Shown piece by piece: positions 30,495 to 39,420 of a DNA stretch of 64,000 nt (position 1 is its first letter; every line of letters starts with the position of its first letter). Position numbers and translations under genes: made by a program. A model generated the notes under the pieces. The model made no database searches and had not been told where the DNA came from. It saw nothing but the letters and a program-made list of their open reading frames with translations. This DNA comes from Paludisphaera mucosa (GTDB lineage Bacteria; Planctomycetota; Planctomycetia; Isosphaerales; Isosphaeraceae): the NCBI RefSeq assembly GCF_029589435.1, contig NZ_JARRAG010000002.1:2356001-2420000 (forward strand). Reading direction: 5' to 3'.

Positions 30495-30824
30495 TGTACG
30501 CCATCGAAAAGGCCTCCTTGATCGGCCGGGTCTCGCCCGTCCGGGTCAGCTCACCCACCACCGCGAAGTCCCCCGACCGGTCCAGGGCGACCTGCCGCTC
30601 GCAGCCAGGATCTCCAGCGCGATCGGCAGGTCGAAACCGCCGGCGTCCTTCTTCAGGTCGGCCGGGGCCGATCTCTGTTGCGAAGATGCTGGCTCGCGAG
30701 TACGGGCCGCCAGAACTTCGCCGGTTTCGCGGCAGATGACCCGGACGAGGTCCGCGTGGATGAGGACCTCGACCGGGACCGCGTCCAAGCCGACCAGGGC
30801 GTAGGAGGAGATCGAGGCTGCCAT
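30495..30824 (-). pseudogene. comM: Fragment of a ComM/YifB-like Mg-chelatase ATPase gene
   Basis: MAASISSYALVGLDAVPVEVLIHAD is the ComM N-terminus. A disordered stretch of about 35 residues replaces the conserved VGLPDAAVKES region. PADLKKDAGGFDLPIALEILAASG then matches the family again, and in a shifted frame QVALDRSGDFAVVGELTRTGETRPIKEA and FSMA. The frame is thus broken at least once, the middle is altered and the whole ATPase part (about 380 residues) is missing. This is a dead remnant. Confidence 0.75.
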
Positions 30825-31035
30825 CGCCGGAGTGTACCGCGACCCGGCCCGCCCGTGAATGCCCATGCAGAGGCGCACGGCGTCATCCAGCACGTGCCCC
30901 TCTCAGTCAGAGGTCCGGGCAGGAGGCAAGGGATGAGCCGGCCCCCGACACGCGCCGATGCGTATAGTGTCTTGGTACGCCGGCCCGGACCAGTTCGACA
31001 TCGAGAAAGAGGGCAGGACGCTCGTTGATCTCGGC

Positions 31036-32930
31036 CTACCGGCCGCCCCCTGAATCACCTCGCGGGGTGGGAGTCGGAAATAACGCCTCAATTTCGCGGA
31101 TCACGCGGCCTGTTTCGGCATAGGGTTCCTCGCCTACGTATCGCAGGCGTACCCGCCCTTCCGTGTCGATCACGAAGAGGCCATGGAGCGGGGTTTCCCC
31201 CATGCAGCCGTATTGGGCGAACGCCTCGCGACGCGAGTCCTCGACGAAGTGGAAATCGACGGCGTCGGTCGCCCCGACCCTCCTCATCGCGTCCCGTGGC
31301 GACTTGAGGGGCCGGTCCGACAACGCGAGGATCGTGACCCGGCCATCCAGCTTCGCGGATGCGGCCTCGACGAACTCCCGGAGCTGCTTCGAGCAGTGGC
31401 TGCACTGGAGCCCTCGGAAGAACAGGGCCACGGTGGGGCGGGGCCCACCCTTCGCGAGTTCTCGCCGCGTGCCGGACGTGTCGGTCAAGACGATGCGCGG
31501 GGCGGCCTCATCGACGCGGTCGAGTCTCTGCGCCTTGCCGGGGGCGGCCGGTTGTCCGGCCGCGTCGAGAATCTCGAACGTCTTCATCATGCCCTGGTCC
31601 TCGTGGTCGAGGATGTGGCAGTGCATGACCGTCTTGCCCGGCCAGTCGCCGAAGCGCGTGCCGACGGTCACCTTCACGTCCGAGCTGATCAGGATGGTGT
31701 CCTTCCATTGGCCGACGAGGTCGAGCCAGTCCTTGCCGTTCGCCGGGTCCAGCGGCCTGCCGTCGGCGGTCGTGACGGACAGGATCTGGAACGGATTGAC
31801 GTGCAGGTGGAACGGGTGATTGTCGGGCCCGGTACTCCCCTCGGGGGGCGGGGCTACGGTCAGCGTCCAGACCTCCGTCGTGTTCAGGACCGGGCGGATA
31901 TTCTGGTCCTTGTCGGTCATGTCGGCGGGCGTCAGCGCCTCCGAGAACGACTTGCCGTTGATCGTATAGACCTTGTTGGCGTCGTCCAACAGGAAGTGGA
32001 TGGAACGGGTCTTGTCGGCCGGCACCGTGGGGGGGTCGATCGACTGCGCCGCCGAGAAGGCGCGGCAGCGGGCGATCTCCGCGCCGGGCAGGTCCATCGA
32101 GACCGGCTGGCCTGCCACCACGACCTTGGCAAGGAAGCGAGTGGGGGCCGGGGCGGACCCCTTCCGGAGCCTCCGCGCCGCCGCCGGCGGCTGGGCCGAG
32201 AGGTAGTAGGTGCCCGGGGCGGTCGGGGCCTTGACCAGCAGGTCGCAGCGATAGCCGGGGTAGAGCGTGAGGGAATCGATCTGCGTCAACTGGCCGGTGG
32301 CCAGGCCGTCCAGGGCGACCAGGTAGAGCGGCGATTGGGCCTTGGGCACGGGATTCCCCTGCGCGTCGCCCCAGGTCAGGGTCTCCCCCTCCTCGCGGCC
32401 GGCGTGGATGAATCGCCACCGCTGGACCTCGCCCGGGCGGAGCCGGCAGGTCGGCATGAGCACGCCGTTGACGGTCGTGGCCGCAAACTGCGTCTGCCGG
32501 GGGAACTTGCGGACCGGCGGAGGCGCGGCCTTGGGGTCGGCCGGGTAGGGTTCCGGGGCGCGGTTGTCCTCGGGGTTGTAGATGTCGTCGGGATAGACCC
32601 AGCCGAGCCGTCTCGGGTCGTCTCGCATGAGGAGTTGCTGGAGCACGAAGATGCGTTCGGCGGCCGAGGCGACCTGGGGCAACGACTCCAGGTCGCTCGA
32701 AATCGGGGCCGGGCCGGCCTCGACGATCAGGGCCCCGGCGAGGCCGCTCGCGAGCTGGTAGCCGACGGAGCCGTGGTGGTGGGGGTGGTACCAGAACGTC
32801 CCGGTCGGATGGTTGTCGGGGATCTTGTACTCATACGTGTGCGACTCGCCCGGCGCGATGGCCACGTTCAGCACGTCGTCGGCCCGGCCGATCGGGCTCA
32901 CGTGCAGGCCGTGGGTGTGGATGTTGGTGG
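31036..32930 (-). pseudogene. Multicopper oxidase-peroxiredoxin fusion, 5' end cut off by an IS3-family element
   Basis: About 630 residues remain. All four copper motifs are visible: NIHTHGLHVSP (motif 1, at the very edge), FWYHPHHHGSVGYQ (motif 2), HPFHLHVNPFQIL (motif 3) and HCHILDHEDQG (motif 4). A thioredoxin-fold domain of the AhpC/TSA type follows, with LFFRGLQCSHCSKQL and FVIDTEGRVRLRYVG. The reading frame is intact to the stop, but the signal peptide and roughly the first 80-100 residues are replaced by the IS end at 32931. The open frame extends into the IS up to 33063, but that part is IS sequence. The fused oxidase and redoxin may have acted in copper or peroxide handling outside the cell. 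Confidence 0.85.
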
Positions 32931-32994
32931 TGGACTTCCCCACGGATGGCGGGCGCCGGGTTAGGAGCGTAAGCTCGAACCCAGGAGTCCACCG

Positions 32995-33291
32995 ATGGCG
33001 AAGACACGAAGGACGTTCACCCCCGAGTTCAAGGCCGAAGCGGTCAAGCTCGTCACCGACCACGGCAAGAGCCTGGCCGAGGTCGCCCGCGACCTCGACC
33101 TCGGCGAGAGCATGCTCCGGGCCTGGAAGGCGGCCCTGGCCAAGGGCGGCGAGGACGCCTTCCCCGGTAAGGGGAACCCGCCCGCCCTGGAGGAGGAACT
33201 GCGTCGCCTCCGCGCCGAGGTCAAGCGGCTGACCATGGAGCGCGACGTGCTGAAAAAAGCGACGGCCTTCTTCGCCAGGGAGTCGTCATGA
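32995..33291 (+). CDS. IS3-family transposase OrfA (IS-A)
   Basis: 98 residues, with MAKTRRTFTPEFKAEAVKLV as the HTH_Tnp_1 start, LAEVARDLDLGESMLRAWK as the helix-turn-helix and a C-terminal leucine-zipper region (LEEELRRLRAEVKRLTMERD). The end is VLKKATAFFARESS. Run AAAAAAG (33253-33259) is a possible frameshift site. Its stop overlaps the orfB start (ATGA). Confidence 0.92.
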   Translation: MAKTRRTFTPEFKAEAVKLVTDHGKSLAEVARDLDLGESMLRAWKAALAKGGEDAFPGKGNPPALEEELRRLRAEVKRLTMERDVLKKATAFFARESS

Positions 33292-33938
33292 GGTACGACT
33301 TCGTCGAGAGTCACCGGGAGCGATGGCCGGTCCGGCTCATGTGCCGCGTCCTGCGCGTCTCCCCCGGCGGCTATTACGACTGGCGGGGGAGGCCGCAGAG
33401 CACCCGGGCGGCCAGGCAGGACGCCCTGGTCGTCTCCATCAAGGCGATCCACGGCGAGGTCAAGGCCCGCTACGGCAGCCCGAGGATCCACGCCGAGCTG
33501 GCCGCCCGGGGCGAGCCCTGCTGCGTGAACACCGTGGCCCGCCTGATGCGCCGGGAGGGGATCGCCGCGAAGACGAAGCGGAAGTTCCGCGTGACGACCG
33601 ACTCGAACCATGCCCGCCCGGTGGCCGAGAACGAGCTCGACCGTCAGTTCGAGCCGGGGGCCCCGGATCGGGCCTGGACGGCCGACATCACCTACGTGGC
33701 GACCGCCGAGGGCTGGCTCTACCTGGCGGCGGTGGAGGACCTGCACTCGCGGCGGATCGTGGGCTGGTCCATGGGCCCGCGGATCGACAGCCGGCTGGTC
33801 GTCGACGCCCTGGAGATGGCCCTGGCCCGGCGTCTGCCCGGCGCGGGGCTGGTGGCGCATTCGGACCGGGGGAGCCAGTACGCCAGCGAGCACTACAAGG
33901 AGGTGCTGGCCAGGCATGGGATCGTCTGCAGCATGTGA
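33288..33938 (+). pseudogene. IS3-family transposase OrfB (IS-A), truncated by IS-B
   Basis: 216 residues. An HTH_21 part (YGSPRIHAELAARG) precedes the rve integrase core with the first two acids (Asp in WTADITYV, Asp in VAHSDRGSQYAS). The frame ends after GIVCSM because IS-B starts at 33936 (TGAAC...), which supplies the stop codon. The catalytic Glu and C-terminus are gone here. A C-terminal piece of the same kind lies at 39223-39382. Confidence 0.9.
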
Positions 33939-34402
33939 ACTTCCCCACGGATGGCGAGCGCCTAGGTGAGAGCGTAAGCTCGACCTGAGGAGGCCCCCGA
34001 TGGCGAAGGCCCGAAGGACGCTCACGCGCGAGTTCAAGGTCGAGGCGGTGCGTCGCATCGACGAGCGGGGCGAGAGCCCGGCCGAGGTGGCCCGCGAGCT
34101 CGACCTCGGCGAGAGCATGCTCCGGGGCTGGCGGCAGGCCCCGGCCGCCGAGGGCGGCCGGGCCTTCCCGGGCAAGGGCTGCCAGCCCGCCCTGGAGGAG
34201 GAGCTGCGGCGGCTCCGGGCCGAGGTCGAGCGGCTGCAGGCGGAGCGCGACATCCTGCCTCTGAACGCGTCAATTGCGCGGCCGACGTTTTCGCCGGAAT
34301 CGTCTCCGGAAGCGATCCTGGTGTCCGTCCGAACCTGATCGTCAGGCGCGACGGGGCCTACGCCCCTGAAGGCGGATCGCGCGCCGACTCATCCGGCCGA
34401 GG

Positions 34403-35689
34403 TTACGCCTCCAGTTCCGCGACTTTCGGCTTGGGCCCCTTGCGCGGAGGCGGGGCATGGACCGCCTCGGCGAACTCCCTCGCGCCGGCCGCGTCGAGGG
34501 CACGTCGCTCTCCCGGGGGCCATATCTGCGGCCCTTTCACTTCGGGAAGCCCTACGCGGGCGTATGTGCGGTTCAGTCGATCTTTGAGCTCTGAACCCGG
34601 CGGTTGCCCCGTTTTCGGTTTGGTCGACTTGCCCGCCTCCTCGGCGGCCCGCTCGACGTGCCGCAACTTGGCCTGCACCCGCTCGGGCCGAGCGTAGCGA
34701 TAAGGCTCGTTGTTCTTGAGCATCAGGAAGGCGATCGTCACGAGCTTGCGGGCCGTGGCGACGATCGCCACGTTGCGGGCCTTCCGCTTCTTCAGCCGCC
34801 GGTAGAAGGCGCCCAGGGGTCCGGGGTGCTCGGCGGCATGCTGGGCCGCCTGGGTGAGCATGGCCCGCGCCGTCGAGCTGCCCGCCTTGGTGATCGGGCC
34901 TCGGTAGCACTTGCCCGCCGACTGCCGGACGATCGGCGTCAGGCCCAGGTAGCTGGCGGCGTGATCGCCGTCGCTGAACCGGGCGACGTCCCCGAGCGCG
35001 GCGACGAGCGTCAGGGCCACGCCGTGGGCGACCCCGGGCAAGGTCATCAGGAGCCGGACGCGGTCGTCGTGATGGGCCAGCGTCCGCAACTGCGCGTCGA
35101 GCGACTCGAGCTCGGCGTCGACCGCGTCGTAGAGCCTCAGGAATCGATCCACCGTGCCCCGGGCGTCCTCGGGGAGTTCCAGAGCACGCACCCAGGCCAG
35201 GCCCTTGGCCGTGAAGAGCCCGCCCTCGGGCAGGACGACCAGCAGCCCGGCGAGGACGCCGTGGATGCGATTCTTGAACCGGGTGCGGTCTCCGACCAGG
35301 GCAGACGGCACGCCGGTCAGGTGCCTCAGCCGCTGGGTGACGCCGTCCGGCTCCCAGACCTCGGGCAGGAATTCGCACCGCAGGAGGTTCGCCAGGACCT
35401 CGGCGTCGATCTCGTCGGTCTTCACCTTCGCCTGGGCGATGGCCCTGGTCTGCATGGGATTGCCCACGACGATCGCCGCGACGAACGGGCGGAAGATCGC
35501 GGACACGGCCCAGGTGCTGGTCGTCGCCTCGACGGCCAGCTTGTCGGCCGGTTCGAGGTGAGCCCGGGCGAAGGCCTCGAGTGAGTTGCGCTCGCAGGCG
35601 ACGGAGTGGCGGGCGAGGACCTTCCCCGTCGCGTCGAGGATGCAGACCTCCAGCGTGCGCCTGTGGAGGTCGAGTCCGACGAATCGCAT
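34403..35689 (-). CDS. IS110-family transposase (DEDD RuvC-like plus Tnp20 domain)
   Basis: 428 residues. The N-terminal DEDD domain starts MRFVGLDLHRRTLEVCILD (first Asp), with VEATTSTWAVSAIF (Glu) and AKVKTDEIDAEVLANLL (Asp pair). The C-terminal transposase_20 domain has LMTLPGVAHGVALTLVAALGD, FSDGDHAASYLGLTPIVRQS and GPITKAGSSTARAMLTQAA with the conserved Ser region. The length is normal to slightly long, with a Pro/Lys-rich tail. Members recombine DNA guided by a bridge RNA. Confidence 0.93.
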   Translation of the reverse strand: MRFVGLDLHRRTLEVCILDATGKVLARHSVACERNSLEAFARAHLEPADKLAVEATTSTWAVSAIFRPFVAAIVVGNPMQTRAIAQAKVKTDEIDAEVLANLLRCEFLPEVWEPDGVTQRLRHLTGVPSALVGDRTRFKNRIHGVLAGLLVVLPEGGLFTAKGLAWVRALELPEDARGTVDRFLRLYDAVDAELESLDAQLRTLAHHDDRVRLLMTLPGVAHGVALTLVAALGDVARFSDGDHAASYLGLTPIVRQSAGKCYRGPITKAGSSTARAMLTQAAQHAAEHPGPLGAFYRRLKKRKARNVAIVATARKLVTIAFLMLKNNEPYRYARPERVQAKLRHVERAAEEAGKSTKPKTGQPPGSELKDRLNRTYARVGLPEVKGPQIWPPGERRALDAAGAREFAEAVHAPPPRKGPKPKVAELEA

Positions 35690-35990
35690 GTGGGTGCCTC
35701 CTGGTGTGGTGCGACCGAGCCGATGGATCGCGGTGAACGGACGGGCCGAACGGCATCTACCTCTTCGAACTCGTGGCTCAGCCGGGTGGGCCGGTGAGGG
35801 CGGTCGGTTGAAAAAACGGGCTCGAAGCCCACAGGATCTCTCGACCTGCCCCGAGTAGGATCGGCTCCGCCTCCACCACCGAGGTGGTGCTCCGCTCGTC
35901 CCATGCCCGGCACGGCCATGGGAGCGTGTCTCGTCGCCGTCGGCAAGCTGGCGGCATGCCTCGACGGCATCGTTTTATCGTTCATACCCG
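35690..35990 (-). ncRNA. Candidate bridge RNA region of the IS110 element
   Basis: The 300-bp noncoding region upstream of the transposase is where IS110-group elements encode their bridge RNA. It contains several foldable parts: CACCAC/GTGGTG around CGAG (35875-35890 area), CCCATG/CATGGG around GCCCGGCACGGC (35900-35922 area) and a GCATGCC/GGCAT pairing near 35950-35970. Exact ends and the target- and donor-binding loops could not be determined by eye. Confidence 0.4.
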
Positions 35991-36028
35991 TTAAAAAAAG
36001 CGACGGCCTTCTTCGCCGGGGAGTCGTC

Positions 36029-36765
36029 GTGAGGTACGACTTCGTCGAACGCCGCCGGGGGCGATGGCCGGTCCGGACGATGTGCCGGGTCCTGCGCGTC
36101 TCGCCCGGCGGATTCCACGGCCGGCGGGGGAGGCCTTCGAGCGCGAGGGCCCTGCGGAGCGGGGCCCTGGTCGAGGCCGTCCGCGACGTCCACGGCGCGT
36201 CCAAGGCCCGCTACGGCAGCCCGCGGGCGCACGCCGAGCTGGCGGACCGCGGCGTGCCCTGCTGCGTGGACACGGCGGCGAAGCTGATGCGTCGCCACGG
36301 CATCGCCGCGAGGGCCGGGCGGAAGTTCCGCCGCACCACCGACTCGGGCCGCGGCCTGCCCGTCGCCGAGAACATCCTGGGGCGGGAGTTCGAGCCCGGC
36401 GCGACGGACCGGGCCTGGGCGGCCGACGTCACCTACGTCCCGACCGGCGAGGGGCGGCTCTACCTGGCCGCGGTCGAGGACCTGCACCCGCGGCGGATCG
36501 TGGGCTGGTCGATGCCCGGGCGGAACGACGGCCGCCTGGCCGTCGACGCCCTGGAGATGGCGGTGGCGCGACGGCCCCCCGGCGAGGGCCTCGTGGCCCA
36601 CTCGGACCGCGGGAGCGCCTACGCGAGCGGGCATTACCGGCGAATCCTGGCCCGCCGTCGGATCGCCTGCAGCATGAGCCGGCGGGCGAACTGCCGGGAC
36701 GACGCCCCGATGGAGTCGTTCTTCGCGAGCTTGAAGAAGGAGCGGACGACGACCTCCCATCGACG
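36029..36765 (+). pseudogene. IS3-family transposase OrfB (IS-B), 3' truncated
   Basis: Starts GTG AGG TAC GAC at the place where IS-A has ATG AGG TAC GAC. It retains YGSPRAHAELADRG, Asp in WAADVTYVP, Asp in VAHSDRGSAYAS and Glu in APMESFFASLKKE, so all three acids are present. Homology ends after KKERTTTSH near 36765, where the recombinase unit begins. The open frame continues to 36841 with unrelated sequence. The normal last 45 or so residues are missing. Confidence 0.85.
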
Positions 36766-36794
36766 AAGTCGTTGTCGGCGCGGATATAACAGAG

Positions 36795-37055
36795 TTGACC
36801 GCGTGTCCGTGGGCCTTGCTCGACCTGGCCCGCTTCTGTGAGGAGTATCACGCTCACGCCGGAGGAGCTGCACCATGCCCGACCGACCCATCCCCGTCCC
36901 CCCCGCGCCTGACCCCGCCCCGACCGACCGGGCCTCGGTGGCAGGACCTGCCGACCGGCCATCAAGAAGAGCTGCTCCGACGACTCGGCCTGATGCTCGC
37001 GGAGCGAATCGCCGGCCCCGACGCACGAGCGGAGGGGACTCATGAGCCGCGCTGA
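36795..37055 (+). CDS. Small protein preceding the serine recombinase
   Basis: 86 residues with a TTG start at 36795 (a later start is possible). A Pro-rich middle is followed by WQDLPTGHQEELLRRLGLML, a helical pattern seen in small proteins that often sit just before recombinase genes in such elements (recalled, not searched). Its end overlaps the recombinase ATG by 14 bases, which suggests coupling. No function is known. Confidence 0.5.
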   Translation: MTACPWALLDLARFCEEYHAHAGGAAPCPTDPSPSPPRLTPPRPTGPRWQDLPTGHQEELLRRLGLMLAERIAGPDARAEGTHEPR

Positions 37056-39222
37056 CGCCGCCTCGCCGTCCGCCCACAAGATCCGCCCCCGGCACTGCGA
37101 TCGCCTCGCCGTCGTTTACGTCCGCCAGTCGACCCCGCAGCAGGTCGCCGGCAACCGCGAATCGGCCGACTTGCAATACCAACTGCGACGACGGGCCGTC
37201 GCCCTTGGCTGGGCCGACGACCGCGTCGTGGTGATCGACGACGACCAGGGGATCAGCGGCGCGTCCGTCGAGAACCGGCCGGGGTTCCAGCGGCTGCTGG
37301 CCGAGGTGTCGCTCGGGCACGTCGGCGTCGTATTCGGCCGCGAGATGAGCCGGCTGTCGCGGTCGTGCAAGGACTGGTATCAACTGCTGGAGCTCTGCGG
37401 CCTGTTCCAGGTCCTGCTCGCGGACGCCGACGGCGTGTACGACCCGACCGATCCGAACGACCGGATGTTGCTGGGGCTGCGCGGCATGATGAGCGAGGCG
37501 GAGGTCCACGTCCTGAAGGCGCGGATGCACCAGGGCAAGTTGAACAAGGCCCGGCGGGGCGAGTTATTTACATGCGTACCGGTCGGGTACGTGGGCTCGC
37601 CCGACGGCGGGATCGCCATGGACCCGGACGAGCAGGTGCGCTCGGCGGTGTCGCTGGTGTTCGCCAAGTTCGCCGAACTCGGCTCGTTGACGAAGGCGCA
37701 CGCCTACTTCGCGGCCAACGACATCCAGCTCGGGCTGCGGGTGTACAAGGGGCCGGGCAAGGGGCGCCTGGAATGGCGCAGGCCCCGACGCAGCGGCCTC
37801 TACGAAATGCTGCGACACCCGATCTACGCAGGGGCCTACGCCTACGGCCGCTCCCCCTTCGACCCGACCCGAAGGGTCGCGGGCAAGCCGAAGTCGGGCC
37901 GCTGGAACGCCCCGCCCGAGGAGTGGGCGTGCCTGCTCCGGGACGCCGTCCCCGCGTACATCCCGTGGGAACAGTTCGAAGCGAACCGGCGACGGCTGGC
38001 CGCGAATGATCGCGGCCCCGGATCGAAGAAGGCGACGGGTCGTGCGCCGACCCTCCTGAACGGGATCGTCCGGTGCGGTCGGTGCGGCAGGCCGATGGGC
38101 GCGCGAAACGCGCGGGCGTCGGCGAACCCGCGGTACGCCTGCGACTGAGAGTTCCGGGAATACGGCGGGCCGCGATGCCAGGGCCTGGTGGCCGCCTACC
38201 CGGACCGCCTGATCGAGTCGCTGGTGCTCAAGGCGGTCGAACCGGCGTCGCTGGAGCTGAGCCTCCGCACCGCCGGGCGAGTCGAGCAGGATCGGGAACG
38301 GCTGCACGGGCTCTGGAAGCAGAGGCAGGAGCGGGCCGAGTACCAGACGGACCGGGCGCGGCGGCAGTACGACGCGGTCGACCCGGAGAACCGATTGGTG
38401 GCCCGGGAGTTGGAGCGGCAGTGGGAGCAGAAGCTGGCCGAGCGACGGAGGCTGATGGAGGACTACGACCGATTCCGGGCCGAACAGCCGCGACATCTGA
38501 GCGCGTCCGATCGCGAGCGGATCGCGACATTGGCCGCCGACCTGCCCGGGCTGTGGCGCTACCCGACGACGACCGGAGGCGATCGGCTAGCGATCGTCCG
38601 GCTCCTGATCGAGCGCGTGGAACTGACCCGTGCCGGGGAGTCGGAGCGGGTCGACGTGGTGATCCACTGGCGCGGCGGGACGGTCACGCGGCACGCGATC
38701 CGCCAGGGCCTGCGGACCTACCATTCGCTCGGCGGGCTGGCACGGCTCCGGGAGCGGATCCTGGAGCTGCGCGGGGAGGGACGGACCGCGGATGCGATCG
38801 CCGAGAGGCTCGATCGCGAGGGCTATCGGGCGGCTCGCGGCGACGGGTTCACCGGCGACCTGGTTCGTCAGTTGCTGGCGCGTTTCGGGAGGACGGGCGT
38901 CCCGGCCGGCGTGCGCGACGCGAATGACCTGCCGGGGCCGGGCGAGTGGTGGTTGCCTGCCCTGGCGGCGGAACTCGGAGTGAAGCCGATCGTCGTCCAC
39001 CGATGGCGGTGGTCGGGATGGCTGTACGCGCGGCATCTGCGAGGCGAGAATGGCCGGTGGATCGTGTGGGCCGACGCCGCCGAAGTCGGTCGACTCCGCC
39101 GGCTGCGGGCGTTCGAGATAGAGTACCACGGACGCCGGACGCCTCCGCCCGACCTGACCAGCCGGCCGAGTCGACCGGGCGACCAGGGCCTGACAACGTG
39201 CTTGCAGAGTGGAGGTGAATGA
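37042..39222 (+). pseudogene. Large serine recombinase interrupted by one in-frame TGA
   Basis: 726 codons in one frame, broken only by TGA at 38146-38148. The N-terminal resolvase domain has VVYVRQSTPQQV with the nucleophile Ser, GISGAS, and VVFGREMSRLSRS. A recombinase domain (VPVGYVGSPDGG to YEMLRHPIYAGAYAYGR) and a zinc ribbon follow (IVRCGRCGRPM...YACD). The stop falls between the second Cys pair residue and YGGPRCQGLV. After it come a coiled-coil region, IERVELTRAGESERVDVVIHW and a C-terminal HTH-like part. The catalytic domain could still be made as a truncated 368-residue protein. TGG (Trp) to TGA is one possible change. Confidence 0.85.
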
Positions 39223-39420
39223 TGCCTCGTTCAAGAAGGAGCTGATCCACGGCCGGGGCCACGCCGGCCGGGCCGAGGCGAGGGCCGAGATCTTCGAGTA
39301 CATCGAGGTGTTCTACAACCGCGAGCGACGCCATTCGTCGCTCGGCTACAAGTCCCCGTGCGAGTTCGAGACGACCGGTTGAACCCTTAACCCCGCGCTC
39401 GCCATTCGTGGGGAAGTCCA
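39223..39420 (+). mobile_element. 3' remnant of an IS3-family element with its right end
   Basis: Encodes ASFKKELIHGRGHAGRAEARAE, IFEYIEVFYNRERRHSSLGYKSP and a TGA at 39380-39382: the C-terminus of an OrfB. The right terminal repeat follows (39391-39420, ending AAGTCCA). It starts after the serine recombinase stop codon. The segment between GIVCSM (33935) and this piece, about 17 residues, is not found, so it may come from a different copy than IS-A. Confidence 0.8.

Larger units (their letters stand above)
34258..35990 (-). mobile_element. IS110-family insertion sequence inside IS-B orfA
   Basis: About 1.73 kb. Edges are inferred by comparing IS-B with the uninterrupted IS-A copy (GACGTGCTG-AAAAAAGCG): left edge near CATCCTG/CCTCTGAACG, right edge near CATACCCGTT/AAAAAAAGCG. 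No terminal inverted repeats are seen, as is typical of IS110 elements. It holds one transposase on the minus strand, with about 300 bp of noncoding DNA upstream of it and 145 bp downstream. Confidence 0.8.
34000..36028 (+). pseudogene. IS3-family OrfA (IS-B) split by the IS110 element
   Basis: MAKARRTLTREFKVEAVRRID through LQAERDIL is at 34000-34257; the last codons (KKATAFFAGESS) follow at about 35991-36028. The break falls exactly where IS-A orfA reads ERDVLKKATAFF, so the empty site can be rebuilt by comparing the two copies. Confidence 0.8.
33936..36765 (+). mobile_element. Second IS3-family element (IS-B), interrupted by IS110 and lacking its right end
   Basis: The left end TGAACTTCCCCACGGATGGC starts at 33936, inside IS-A orfB. 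OrfA starts at 34000 and breaks at about 34257. It resumes at about 35991 (AAAAAAAGCGACGGCC, KKATAFFAGESS), then orfB runs 36029 to about 36765. No right terminal repeat is found after orfB. The copies are diverged from IS-A, so they are old relatives, not a recent duplication. Confidence 0.8.
32931..39420 (+). mobile_element. Nested mobile-element cluster bounded by IS3-family ends (IS-A)
   Basis: Left end TGGACTTCCCCACGGATGGC (32931 on) and right end, reversed, TGGACTTCCCCACGAATGGC (39420 backward) form matching terminal repeats with TG...CA termini. Between them lie IS-A orfA and the 5' part of orfB, an IS-B copy, an IS110 element, a serine recombinase unit and the 3' part of an IS3 orfB. 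No short target duplication is seen outside (TGG against CGT). The genes on the two sides are different truncated genes, so the ends may derive from separate IS copies joined by recombination. Confidence 0.8.

Noticed and set aside
32931-33063. N-terminal extension of the multicopper oxidase frame into the IS
   Set aside because: These residues are encoded by the IS end and the reverse strand of orfA and do not resemble an oxidase N-terminus.
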